NCBI GenBank assembly: GCA_019912845.1
Contig: JAIOHU010000137.1
Span: 1 to 64,000, forward strand
Source: a bacterium
GTDB taxonomy: Bacteria; Electryoneota; Electryoneia; Electryoneales; Electryoneaceae
Length of the DNA stretch: 64,000 nt
Direction: 5' to 3'
Positions 27,418 to 35,919 of the stretch are shown here, in pieces; position 1 is the stretch's first letter; each line of letters opens with the position of its first letter. The notes under the pieces are model-generated. The model saw only the letters and a list, made by a program, of their open reading frames with translations, searched no databases and had not been told where the DNA came from. The translations under genes and the position numbers were made by a program.

Positions 27418-27585
27418 TTATTCTTGTATAATACGCTCTTCATCGTGTGGATAATAAACATTATACGGTTTTTCTAATAATTGTGCAATTATTGTAGCCG
27501 CAAACGCAACAATAATTGCTGATATAAAAACAATTATCATTTGTTTTGTACTTCTTTTTATTTTTCGTTTCCTGTTTCTTGACAT
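27418..27585 (-). CDS. Small single-span membrane protein (55 aa)
   Basis: A short gene encoding 55 residues: a basic N-terminus (MSRNRKRKIKRSTK), one hydrophobic helix (MIIVFISAIIVAFAATIIA, about residues 16-34) and an acidic tail ending DEERIIQE. The predicted orientation is N-terminus in. Its ATG at 27585 is only three bases after the stop of the methyltransferase gene, which supports real, coupled translation, and it is the last gene of the exopolysaccharide cluster. Function unknown. It ends six bases from the convergent rsmG stop. Confidence 0.65.
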   Translation of the reverse strand: MSRNRKRKIKRSTKQMIIVFISAIIVAFAATIIAQLLEKPYNVYYPHDEERIIQE

Positions 27586-27588
27586 TTA

Positions 27589-28434
27589 CTATCCCGTACT
27601 TGCAATTCGTCTCTTTGCCCATGTTTCCAAGGTAGGGGAAAAGATATATCGATTGCCACTCATTTGCTCTACTTTTGATGAAAACAAACCGAACGACCTC
27701 TTTGTATATTCGACCCATTTACCTTTCTTTCCGACACCGTATGCATCCCCACTCGTAAGTGCTCCACCCATTATCTGGAATTCGAGGTTATTTTTGGCGA
27801 ACAGTTTTTTCATCGTTGCAGTTTCATAATTAAAAGGGTGAAATACTGCCGGGTTCTTAAAACCTGTTTGAGTGCCAGCAATTTTCCAAAACTCATCAAT
27901 CTTTCTTACAACCTTGTGGTTTCGTACCCTTAAAAAAAGCAAACCATCATCCAAAAGCAAATCTGCCGCCCGTTGTATCTCATCAAGTGGATTTTCAACC
28001 AGCATCAACACGTCCCAGTAGGTGATCAAATCAAATCTGCTACTTGTTTTTTTCTGCGTCGATAGAACCCCTGATTTGACGGAATGTCCTCTGCTGTTTG
28101 CTATCTCGACCAGTTGTTCTACCGGCTCAATTCCAAATGTTTCCCATCCACGATCTTTTGCTATATCTAAAAATCCTCCAACTCCGCATCCTATGTCCAA
28201 CACGCTGCCTGGTTTGGATAAGTATTTCTCTGCCTTTCGCAGAACAGCTTGATATAGTTCCTGCTTACTTTGGTTGATGGCATAGGTCGGGTTTACCGAT
28301 TCATAATATCCAGTTGAATCTTCGTGTGGTGGATCACGCCAGAGTAGGTTGCAAATTAAACACTTTCGATACAGAGATTCACCATGCTCTTCGATCTCAT
28401 TGGATTCTACATTGCAAATAGGACAAGTTTTCAC
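27589..28434 (-). CDS. SAM-dependent methyltransferase with N-terminal zinc-ribbon
   Basis: 281 residues from a GTG start. The N-terminus has a C-x2-C pair (CPICNVES) and a second pair (RKCLICNLLWRDPP), a treble-clef or ribbon element common in polysaccharide-cluster methyltransferases. The class I SAM domain follows (Methyltransf_23 type) with motif I VLDIGCGVGGFLDIAKDRGW, near residue 78, and DLITYWDVLMLVENP. It probably methylates a sugar nucleotide or lipid-linked glycan. It overlaps the upstream membrane protein gene by 4 bases. Confidence 0.82.
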   Translation of the reverse strand: MKTCPICNVESNEIEEHGESLYRKCLICNLLWRDPPHEDSTGYYESVNPTYAINQSKQELYQAVLRKAEKYLSKPGSVLDIGCGVGGFLDIAKDRGWETFGIEPVEQLVEIANSRGHSVKSGVLSTQKKTSSRFDLITYWDVLMLVENPLDEIQRAADLLLDDGLLFLRVRNHKVVRKIDEFWKIAGTQTGFKNPAVFHPFNYETATMKKLFAKNNLEFQIMGGALTSGDAYGVGKKGKWVEYTKRSFGLFSSKVEQMSGNRYIFSPTLETWAKRRIASTG

Positions 28435-29918
28435 AATTTACCCCCATACGAAGAGAATTCTGCTTTTTGTTGTTGTTTTATAAAACGCTCGATGGAGTTA
28501 ATGTCTTGGTCGATTTCCTCTTCCTCCAGAAAACCTGGGAGCACGATGACCATAGCCGTGAGAAACCAGAAGGGCTCCATCACACGGACGATAATAAAAG
28601 TATTCGCACCGACAGCATGTGTTAGTAACCCAAAAAAGCTGGCTATAAACCCAGCAACAATACCATAGTATTGTGGAAACCTTTTCTCATTAATTTTTTT
28701 CAAACTTTTCCTTGCATTCACAAAAACGCTTGCGAGTACCCAGGCAAACAGGCTGAATCCCACAACACCAGTTTCTACTAGAACACGGAAATATTGTGCA
28801 TCCTTAAAGCCTGCACCAGTAACTCCATAACCAAATATTGGACGTTTTGTCCATTGCTCCAGCGTACTTGTCCACGATTGAATTCGGAGAGAGGTAGAAG
28901 GATCCAGGCTTGTATCACCCAAATCAACAACATCGGTTCTAAGCGTGTTTTCATCAGAAAAAGTATATTCTACACGTTCGATTACCGCTTCAGGAATAAA
29001 AGCTGGTGAAGCGAGGACAGTAACAGCCAGCACTGCGATGATATATTTTCGTTTGGGTGAAAATGCGATCATGACCAGAATAGAAGGAAAGAATGAAATC
29101 CATGAAGAGCGTGACAGGGTGTAGGCGAAAGGAAGCATCATCAACAGTAAAAAAGCCCCTAAACCAACCATTGCATTGATTTTTTTTGTGCCTGTCATGA
29201 TTCCAATGACAATGAACATGATAATTATCAGATACCCGCCAAGTGTGTTAGCTTCACCCGCTTTCCCTTCAAATGGTGCGGAGACTCGTACCCCGGAAGG
29301 AATTTGAATAATTGCATAGACTGACACGATAAATGCGGTCACAAGCAACAGTGTAATATAACGATTAAATGTTTTTATGTTTCTAATATGCGAAGAAACC
29401 ATGAAGTAGATCATGAAATATTGAAAATATTTAACGTTATACAGAATTCCAACCAGTGGTTTGACGTCGTTGGTAAATATCCCGAGGATGGTGGAAAACA
29501 AGCTGGCGAGAATATAGGCGAAGATCGGTTTGTTCAGCGGGGTTTTGATAAAAATACCGATATCTTTATTCAGGGCTGTTTTTGCAAGCCAGGAAAGCGT
29601 AATGATGCCCAGCAAGACATCATCCACACGAATCACGACATCCCTTTGCGCTGCCATGCTGCCTTCGGCAGCACCACTACCAGATCCAAATTCAGGTGAC
29701 AACAACATGGAGAGAATCAGCATGGAAAGAGCAAAGTCGGTGTTCACGAAAGCGAAGAGAAAAATTACCACACCAGCAAGGAGGTAAATGGCGAGAGATT
29801 CGTTCGCGCCTACAAGCTGGCTGATCCCCAGGGCGGATATAATTATTACAAAAGCTGCCAGGACGGAGAAAACTTTAGAGTTAGAGTTAAAAAACGTATC
29901 AGAGAGAAAGTTTGCCAT
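28431..29918 (-). CDS. O-antigen ligase/Wzy-like polymerase, polytopic membrane protein
   Basis: About 495 residues from the ATG at 29918. A GTG four codons upstream overlapping the previous stop is possible. Ten or more hydrophobic helices are evident, with a large periplasmic loop in the second half. The pattern SLRIQSWTSTLEQWTKRPIFGYGVTGAGF (near residue 355) is the Wzy/O-antigen-ligase family signature that precedes the last helices. These enzymes polymerise or ligate lipid-linked sugar repeats at the periplasmic face. Its position between a Wzc-like protein and a methyltransferase supports the exopolysaccharide polymerase role. Ligase versus polymerase cannot be decided. Confidence 0.82.
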   Translation of the reverse strand: MANFLSDTFFNSNSKVFSVLAAFVIIISALGISQLVGANESLAIYLLAGVVIFLFAFVNTDFALSMLILSMLLSPEFGSGSGAAEGSMAAQRDVVIRVDDVLLGIITLSWLAKTALNKDIGIFIKTPLNKPIFAYILASLFSTILGIFTNDVKPLVGILYNVKYFQYFMIYFMVSSHIRNIKTFNRYITLLLVTAFIVSVYAIIQIPSGVRVSAPFEGKAGEANTLGGYLIIIMFIVIGIMTGTKKINAMVGLGAFLLLMMLPFAYTLSRSSWISFFPSILVMIAFSPKRKYIIAVLAVTVLASPAFIPEAVIERVEYTFSDENTLRTDVVDLGDTSLDPSTSLRIQSWTSTLEQWTKRPIFGYGVTGAGFKDAQYFRVLVETGVVGFSLFAWVLASVFVNARKSLKKINEKRFPQYYGIVAGFIASFFGLLTHAVGANTFIIVRVMEPFWFLTAMVIVLPGFLEEEEIDQDINSIERFIKQQQKAEFSSYGGKL

Positions 29919-29926
29919 CACCAACC

Positions 29927-32263
29927 TCACTTCTCTTTCTTACTGAACATGGAGGTTGTCTCCTTGATTCTCTCCCCGATTTTTCGGATAAAACCGTTCT
30001 TCTCTTCCGCTTTCATTGTGGTTTGTGTTTTTTGGTCTGGTCTGCCATAATAACGCCCATAATAGTAATGTGAGCCAGCATAACCAGCGATATCCGCCTT
30101 CAGGTCGTTCAGTACCACTCCAAGAACATTTGCACCTACAGACTCTATCTGCACTTTCGCACGTTTCAGGGCTGCACGTGGAACTTTACCGGTACGATAA
30201 ATCAACAGCGTTGCATCTGCACGATTTGACAGAATGGCAGCGTCTGTAACGGGTAGAATCGGAGGAACATCAAATAACACGATATCGAATTCTTGAGATG
30301 CTTCTTCCATAAATTGTTTCATTTTAGCGGATGCAAGCATTTCTGAAGGATTGGGCGGTACACCACCGCTAGTGATGATATGCAGGTTCTCCATACCGGG
30401 GGTCATTAAAATGGATTCCATGCCCATCTCGCCCATAATAATATCGGTAACGGTACGGATCGTTTCCTGCCATTTTTTTCTACCCAGTACGATATCTGTT
30501 ACCCCGGGTTCCTGTTCAAGTCCAAAAATTCGATACAGGGTGGGACGCCTCAGGTTGCATCCTACGAGCAATGTTCTGGTACCACTCTGAGCCAAAGTGA
30601 TCGCAAGATTAACAAGGGTGGTTGATTTACCTTCCTGCAAAGAAGCTGAAGTAGCTACCAAGGTTCGGATTTGGCGTGAAATAGACCTGAATTGAAGATT
30701 TGTTCGCAATGAACGGTATGCCTCTGCCACAGGGTCTTTGGGTGCAAAATGGGTAACCAGGCGTGCTGATGAAGCCAGGTTGGGATTGTTCTCCAGCATC
30801 GGATTCTGTTCGACCAATCGATCAGAAACCGCTTCAATGTCAATGTGGGGGATAACCCCCATAACGGGTACCTGTAAATACTCCTCAACATCCTCAATTG
30901 TCCCGATAGATGTATCAAAAGTTTCGAAAAGAAAGGCAAGGACAAGCCCCAGCATCAATCCGATGACGATACCAACGCTTATGGTTCGGAACATATTGAT
31001 ATTAATAGGAGAAGAGTTCAACATCGCAGGACGAACAACCATCACCTCATCTGCTTGATCTGCTTCACGTATCAACGCTTCCTGATGTTTCTCGGTAAGG
31101 AAAGCATATTGATTTTCGCGTAAACTTACTTCTCTAAGCAGTTGTGAATATAGGCGTTGCGTACGTGGAACACTATCCAAAATCGCACTGATATTATTGA
31201 TATATGCTGAAAGCGAATCCTTCTTTTGTTCCATCAGCGACAAATTGCCGCTGACTTCAGAGACCAATTCGCGGATCAAATCCTTAATTTGAGACTCAAG
31301 ATCTACGATCTTGGGATAAGTGGGGCGGTAATCTTTCAGTAATTCGCTTTTCTGAACCTCTAATGAAACCAATCGTTCATTTAACAAACCAAGTGGACCG
31401 GAACCTTCTTCTGAGCTGATCCAATCAATGTCATATTCTTGTGAAAGCTCTTCTTCACCCGAATAACTTATCGACCCATCCGCAAGGATAGTTGGATTTC
31501 TCAGCCCGCTCCCATTTGTTTTTGGCTGAATACGTTCCTGTAGTTGATCGCGCTGGAGCCGAAGTTCTTTTATACGTTCAGCTAAATTTCTCTTTTGTTG
31601 TTCAATGTTTATCAACTCTTCGATGCGAATTTTGATGTGATCATCAAGAACCGGGTAAGGGTTTTGCTCACGATAATTCTGCATCTGCTCTTCGGCGGCA
31701 TTCAATGCTGCCTTGGAAAAGCGTAACTGCTCCTCAATAAATTCCCTGGTTTCACGATCCTGTCGCGTTCTCTGTTCGAGGTGTTCCTCAGAAAAAACTT
31801 CGGCAAGGTTCTGGGAGATTTCCCGTGCTTCATAGGGATCATCTGAGGTGACATATATATCTATGATATTGGTTCTACCATTTCGTTCGGTAGAAACCTT
31901 GGAAATCATATTATTGATCAGGGCGGATAGCTTGGTATCCTGACGAATTTCTCGTGCTGACATAGCGTTGTCGATCAAACCCATCCGTTTGGCAACTTTT
32001 TCCATCACAGGAAAGCTTTGTATCAATTCCTGGGCGGTGGCAATGTTGTCCCAACGTGTATAGGTAAGCTTTTGCAGCAGCAAGCCTGCGACGGTATTCG
32101 TTTCTTCAATCTTTACAGAAGAATAAGTCTGATAGAGAGGGAGTCGCGAGCGACCGAAAAAATAGCTGAATACAGCCACCAGAAGCGTAGCAAATAACAC
32201 TACTTTCCAGCGTCTGCGGAAAATTCGTTGATAATCACGTAAATTCAGGTCGTATTGCGCCAT
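29927..32263 (-). CDS. Wzc-like polysaccharide co-polymerase with degenerate tyrosine-kinase domain
   Basis: 778 residues. An N-terminal Wzz domain (helix at about 18-37), long coiled coils (about 160-400), and a second membrane helix (SVGIVIGLMLGLVLAFLFE, about 428-446) precede a cytoplasmic BY-kinase-type P-loop domain. Walker A is present but altered (SASLQEGKSTTLVN, about 541-553). The Walker A' position reads LLVGCNLRRP where BY-kinases have DxDxR, so both aspartates are missing. Walker B-like VLFDVPPILPVTDA is kept. A C-terminal tyrosine cluster (SHYYYGRYYGRP, about 728-739) is present. It controls polymer length and export. Autokinase activity is doubtful. Confidence 0.85.
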   Translation of the reverse strand: MAQYDLNLRDYQRIFRRRWKVVLFATLLVAVFSYFFGRSRLPLYQTYSSVKIEETNTVAGLLLQKLTYTRWDNIATAQELIQSFPVMEKVAKRMGLIDNAMSAREIRQDTKLSALINNMISKVSTERNGRTNIIDIYVTSDDPYEAREISQNLAEVFSEEHLEQRTRQDRETREFIEEQLRFSKAALNAAEEQMQNYREQNPYPVLDDHIKIRIEELINIEQQKRNLAERIKELRLQRDQLQERIQPKTNGSGLRNPTILADGSISYSGEEELSQEYDIDWISSEEGSGPLGLLNERLVSLEVQKSELLKDYRPTYPKIVDLESQIKDLIRELVSEVSGNLSLMEQKKDSLSAYINNISAILDSVPRTQRLYSQLLREVSLRENQYAFLTEKHQEALIREADQADEVMVVRPAMLNSSPININMFRTISVGIVIGLMLGLVLAFLFETFDTSIGTIEDVEEYLQVPVMGVIPHIDIEAVSDRLVEQNPMLENNPNLASSARLVTHFAPKDPVAEAYRSLRTNLQFRSISRQIRTLVATSASLQEGKSTTLVNLAITLAQSGTRTLLVGCNLRRPTLYRIFGLEQEPGVTDIVLGRKKWQETIRTVTDIIMGEMGMESILMTPGMENLHIITSGGVPPNPSEMLASAKMKQFMEEASQEFDIVLFDVPPILPVTDAAILSNRADATLLIYRTGKVPRAALKRAKVQIESVGANVLGVVLNDLKADIAGYAGSHYYYGRYYGRPDQKTQTTMKAEEKNGFIRKIGERIKETTSMFSKKEK

Positions 32264-32285
32264 GAACCCTGTTCCACAATTGCTT

Positions 32286-32990
32286 TTATATCACAACAAG
32301 TAAGATTACAATTTGCAGACCGATTGAAACAGCCTGTAGATATCTATTAACTGTCACAATCCATTTTTCCTCTTTAACCGGAACAAAGACTCTGTCACCA
32401 GGCTGTAACAGGATGTTTTGTGACGTATCGCCAAATTCGAAAAATGCGTTAAGATCAATAAGAATAAGGTCTCCATTTGATCTTAAAATAGTGATCTGTT
32501 CAAGATTTGCACCGGGTTGGACTCCACCATACCTCGCAATAAAATTGGCAAGCCGCATCCCCGGAGGTAAACTGTATTCACCCTGGGAAATAACAGATCC
32601 GAGAAGAGATACTTTCTGGCCTAGAAATTCCAGAACTTCAATTCGTAATACTGGATTTACCACATACTTCTGCATTTTATTTCGCAACAATCCCTCCGCC
32701 TGTTTCAGCGTGAGCCCGGTAACTGCAACCTCGCCAACCAACGGAAAATAAATTGTGCCATCATTCTGGATTACCAGGTCAACCTTTTTCCCCTCGTCAT
32801 CAAGGCTACGTTGACCAAAGTAGGTTATTCGGAGACGATCCCCCACCCCCAGCAGATATCCTTCAGGAACCTTCATCGCTGGTGCGCTCTCTTCAACAGG
32901 GTTCATCTGTGCGAAAGAATTCGTATAAATTCCCGCAGTAATGCATAAGATTAATATTAGTATCTGCCGTATCAACGTATTATCCTTCAC
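32286..32990 (-). CDS. Wza/KpsD-type polysaccharide export protein
   Basis: 234 residues from a GTG start. A signal-like N-terminus (ILILILCITAGIYTNSFAQ) lacks a lipobox. The Poly_export domain follows (YLLGVGDRLRITYFGQ, NDGTIYFPLVGEVAVTGLTL, about residues 45-125), then an SLBB-type domain (KVSLLGSVISQGEYSLPPGMRLANFIARYGG). A terminal hydrophobic helix (AVSIGLQIVILLVVI) could span the outer membrane as in Wza. It forms the exit channel together with the Wzc-like protein, whose gene follows 22 bases downstream. The start overlaps the response regulator gene by 11 bases. Confidence 0.87.
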   Translation of the reverse strand: MKDNTLIRQILILILCITAGIYTNSFAQMNPVEESAPAMKVPEGYLLGVGDRLRITYFGQRSLDDEGKKVDLVIQNDGTIYFPLVGEVAVTGLTLKQAEGLLRNKMQKYVVNPVLRIEVLEFLGQKVSLLGSVISQGEYSLPPGMRLANFIARYGGVQPGANLEQITILRSNGDLILIDLNAFFEFGDTSQNILLQPGDRVFVPVKEEKWIVTVNRYLQAVSIGLQIVILLVVI

Positions 32991-33354
32991 TCGAAATCAT
33001 ACGCGCAAGAACGCTTGTTTCAAGATAATCAAGATCAATTGGCTTTACGACAAAATCGGACGCCCCCATACTCGGAGCTTCAATGCCGATATTTCTGTCA
33101 TGAACGCCAGTCACCATGATAATACCAATATCCGCATTCAGTTTTTTTATTTTCTTGAGCAAATCCAGACCATTTGTTTCTGGGATCAAGATGTCCAGGA
33201 GAATTATGGTGGGAAAATTCTGAATAATCTTCTGCATCGCACGTTCAGGGGAAGTGGCATAATCGGCAGCATACCCTTTAGAGAGGAAGAAGTCGACAAG
33301 AATTTTACATACTTCGACTTCATCATCGATAACCAGGATGCTATTTTTTATCAT
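32980..33354 (-). CDS. Single-domain response regulator
   Basis: 124 residues from the ATG at 33354, chosen because GGAG lies six bases before it. A TTG 18 bases upstream has no such site. Only a receiver domain is present: acidic pair in LVIDDEVEV, phospho-acceptor Asp in IILLDILIPETNG (about residue 51), conserved Thr in IIMVTGVHD and Lys in FVVKPID. With no output domain it acts by protein contact. It lies between the HprK-like gene and the Wza-like gene, overlapping the latter by 11 bases, so it probably controls polysaccharide export. No histidine kinase is nearby. Confidence 0.9.
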   Translation of the reverse strand: MIKNSILVIDDEVEVCKILVDFFLSKGYAADYATSPERAMQKIIQNFPTIILLDILIPETNGLDLLKKIKKLNADIGIIMVTGVHDRNIGIEAPSMGASDFVVKPIDLDYLETSVLARMISSEG

Positions 33355-33390
33355 CCGATACTCCTGCCCCAAAATACCAACTTTGGATAT

Positions 33391-34305
33391 TCAGTTTGAA
33401 AGTGAACCTGTTGATTTGTAAACAGTCCTTGCGATGCTGGCGGCCGTATCAATATCTGCCTCCATTTGCACAGGAACGCGTTGCAGTAGCTCTGAGAGCA
33501 TTTGAAGAGTTGATGCGGCTATGTTATCAAAATAAGTCAGTGACAGCAATTTCATAATCAATTTTGCCTGTCGATTGTCTGTCATATCAATGGAATCATC
33601 CAGCAGGATAATTCGTTTCAGTGTTGCAGATTGTGACCAGGGAACATGATCTGGAGACAATCTTCTTTTCCCACTTGGCTCCAACTGATTCGCCTGCCAT
33701 TGCGGAAAGCGAGTCCATACGTCTTGAAATGCGCGTGGACCATCCCCCATTCCATAAATAATGTGTGAATCGCCATCTCTGCTGAGGAAGACCATATCAT
33801 CTGCGATCAGTTTTCCACCTTCTGCTACTAACTGAAGTGCGCAGGATGTTTTTCCCGACCCCGTTTCACCGGCGAACATAATGCCCATACCGTTCATCTC
33901 AACAGCGCTGGCATGGATTCCACGCATGCCTCTCGCAGCAAATGGGGGCAACAGTGCGGGCAGGATAATTTGGTCCATAATGTCGGTTGCCCGGTTCCAC
34001 GCCCACTGGGGCAAAAAAATACTCCCTGTTCCCGCTCTTGGATGAACTTCGATGAAGGTTCCCATTTGTGGGTGAGTCCAAACCAGCCGCGTCTTATCAC
34101 CGTACGCCCTGGTGTTTCCTCTTTGCAGACTGGTTTCTGTGTCGGGAGGAACCACCTTCAGTACCCCCACCCCAACATTAAAATGAATGTCAGGGTCAGT
34201 CTGGTTTTCACTGGCAATCGGAAATCCTGCCGGAAAGTTTATATTTGGAACCCCGGTTTCAATGGTAAATCCGACTCGTATATCACCAAACTTTCTAACG
34301 ATCAA
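33391..34305 (-). CDS. HprK-related kinase-like P-loop protein
   Basis: About 304 residues from a TTG start three bases after the pqqD-like stop. The second half has the HPr kinase/phosphorylase C-terminal fold signatures: Walker A GIMFAGETGSGKTSCALQL (about 132-150) and KLIADDMVFLSRDG, corresponding to the LxxDDxV motif of HprK. The N-terminal half (residues 1-120) is unrelated to HprK and holds GTGSIFLPQWAWNRATDIMDQ. Such HprK-like proteins occur with PqqD-like proteins and nucleotidyltransferases in PEP-CTERM-associated and lasso-peptide clusters. No HPr is nearby, so the substrate is unknown. Confidence 0.75.
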   Translation of the reverse strand: MIVRKFGDIRVGFTIETGVPNINFPAGFPIASENQTDPDIHFNVGVGVLKVVPPDTETSLQRGNTRAYGDKTRLVWTHPQMGTFIEVHPRAGTGSIFLPQWAWNRATDIMDQIILPALLPPFAARGMRGIHASAVEMNGMGIMFAGETGSGKTSCALQLVAEGGKLIADDMVFLSRDGDSHIIYGMGDGPRAFQDVWTRFPQWQANQLEPSGKRRLSPDHVPWSQSATLKRIILLDDSIDMTDNRQAKLIMKLLSLTYFDNIAASTLQMLSELLQRVPVQMEADIDTAASIARTVYKSTGSLSN

Positions 34306-34308
34306 CGT

Positions 34309-34578
34309 CTATGCCTTTGTAAATCCTGATTCTCTTAGCTTGACAAGAAACTTTTCTACCAGCGGTTCAATCTCTGTCCGCGATGGAGCATTCTTCATTC
34401 TAGTCAATTCTACTTCTATTTCATCCACATTCTGTGCATTGGAAAGCGCACGCCAGACCGTCGCACCGGTATGGTTCAATACTAGATATTCACCATTCTC
34501 TTTTAGAAGTAGTAAGCCTTCATCCACGTCCTGCTCAACAACACCATCTACCGGACGCGGGAGATCACTATCCCACAT
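34309..34578 (-). CDS. PqqD-family small protein
   Basis: 89 residues. The core DVDEGLLLLKENGEYLVLNHTGATVWRAL, then VDEIEVELT, matches the PqqD fold, which binds leader peptides or partner proteins in peptide-modifying systems. The start is the ATG at 34578, preceded by AGGGAAAATGTT, a 15-base string (with the ATG) also found before gyrB. It is followed by the HprK-like gene with three bases between. No radical SAM enzyme or obvious precursor peptide is adjacent, so the partner is open. Confidence 0.8.
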   Translation of the reverse strand: MWDSDLPRPVDGVVEQDVDEGLLLLKENGEYLVLNHTGATVWRALSNAQNVDEIEVELTRMKNAPSRTEIEPLVEKFLVKLRESGFTKA

Positions 34579-34770
34579 AACATTTTCCCTAAAGCTGAAT
34601 CAGATTCGTCGAATCGCTTATATTGTGAGAAATAAAATTTCTAAAAATATGAATATCTCATTCCAACATAAACAAGAAGTCCACACCGGACTGCCATTCT
34701 ATCTTCTTCTTGCTGCTTTACTATAATTTAGTAAGATACTTCAACTACAATGAAATACGCAACCAGAATA

Positions 34771-35919
34771 TCATGTAAAGTAAGACTTTTTCGGTTCCTG
34801 CCTATTTATTCCAAACCCTCTGCTCAACCGATTGAGAACATATTGAACCAATGATATTTCAGGATCATCAAACTCACGTAACAACGCTTTCGGAGGAAAT
34901 AAAAGCCGTTTGAGGTAACCGAACGCTTCACTGCGGCTGTCCTGTAGGTCAATTAATCCCGTGAGACGTCGCAGGTTGCGAGGAGAGACATCTTTACCTC
35001 GCATGATTAACGAGGGAGGTCTACGGTTTAATGTTCTTTGTATTTCGACTATTGACGTATCAACCGCTAAATTCTTCGGTCTAAATCTGAATATCTTTTG
35101 TGTCAGTGCGATGCTGGTGTTGACCGCTTTTGAAATTCTCCAGTCTTTTGTTCGTTTTCTGAATAACTCCTCGTCCAGTTCAATCTCGTTTGAGTTCAAC
35201 AAGCAATAAATATCATAGAACCAGGTTATCTTAAAGTAAGCATGGCGTACACTGTGAAGTGCAAGTATGGCAAGGTGATCTTCGACCGATGGCGCAGAGA
35301 CAGCGAGATTTTTATCAATGGATAAATATCGCTTACATTTTAACAAATCTGAAGAAGGAATCCAGAAAGGCTCAGTGCGATCAACTACTGCCCGATGTAA
35401 ATCCAGGGTAATTGGAATTTCTGGATGGCGTAACACAAGAGCAAAACCGTATTGTTCAGCAATTTTCTTTTCTCGTTTCCAGTGGACACTTTTCTGAAGC
35501 GTCCAGCCATTGTCGCAAAAAACTTCAACAACATCATCAAACTGATCAATCTGAACCAAAATATCCAAGTCACCTGGATGACGATTTTGAGGATTTGGAT
35601 GGTAGAATGCTGCGAGCAACCCTTTGAAATAGATGTAATTATATCCTGATAGTAGTGCGATAGTGTCCTTCAAGGCTGTTTTAGCCAGACGGTTCCTGGC
35701 GATTGCCTGATGTTTTGCGATCTTTAATTTATCAATTTCTCCCTGGTTCAATAGTTCCTGCCATCCATAAATTTCCACTACGGTTTCATACGCCCTGGCT
35801 GAAAGCTCGTTATGGTTTAAGAATGGAATCAGGTCATGCGGAATGGAGGTAATTTTTCCTGGGGGTACTTTGGTCAGCAGTTTAACAACAACATCTAAAT
35901 AAAGACGAGGATCGACCAT
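34771..35919 (-). CDS. NTP_transf_5-like nucleotidyltransferase family protein
   Basis: About 382 residues from the ATG at 35919, overlapping the stop of the peptidase gene as TAATG. A TTG ten codons earlier would give 392. The catalytic region reads YIYFKGLLAAFYHPNPQNRHPGDLDILV (about residues 100-127), the K-G then GDLDILV pattern of the uncharacterised nucleotidyltransferase family PF14907. Later EDHLAILALHSVRHAYFKITWFYDI is also typical. The family occurs in lasso-peptide-like and exosortase-associated clusters, where it is proposed to modify a peptide or glycan. The substrate is unknown. Confidence 0.75.
   Translation of the reverse strand: MVDPRLYLDVVVKLLTKVPPGKITSIPHDLIPFLNHNELSARAYETVVEIYGWQELLNQGEIDKLKIAKHQAIARNRLAKTALKDTIALLSGYNYIYFKGLLAAFYHPNPQNRHPGDLDILVQIDQFDDVVEVFCDNGWTLQKSVHWKREKKIAEQYGFALVLRHPEIPITLDLHRAVVDRTEPFWIPSSDLLKCKRYLSIDKNLAVSAPSVEDHLAILALHSVRHAYFKITWFYDIYCLLNSNEIELDEELFRKRTKDWRISKAVNTSIALTQKIFRFRPKNLAVDTSIVEIQRTLNRRPPSLIMRGKDVSPRNLRRLTGLIDLQDSRSEAFGYLKRLLFPPKALLREFDDPEISLVQYVLNRLSRGFGINRQEPKKSYFT

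Noticed and set aside
27461-27718. 85-codon minus-strand open frame overlapping the methyltransferase end
   Set aside because: It lies in a different frame across two coupled genes and has unlikely composition; the 55-residue frame at 27418-27585 explains the region better.
34598-34770. Precursor peptide for the PqqD-like protein (18-codon minus-strand or 25-codon plus-strand frames)
   Set aside because: Both are too short and lack a leader/core layout; the plus-strand frame opposes the operon direction.
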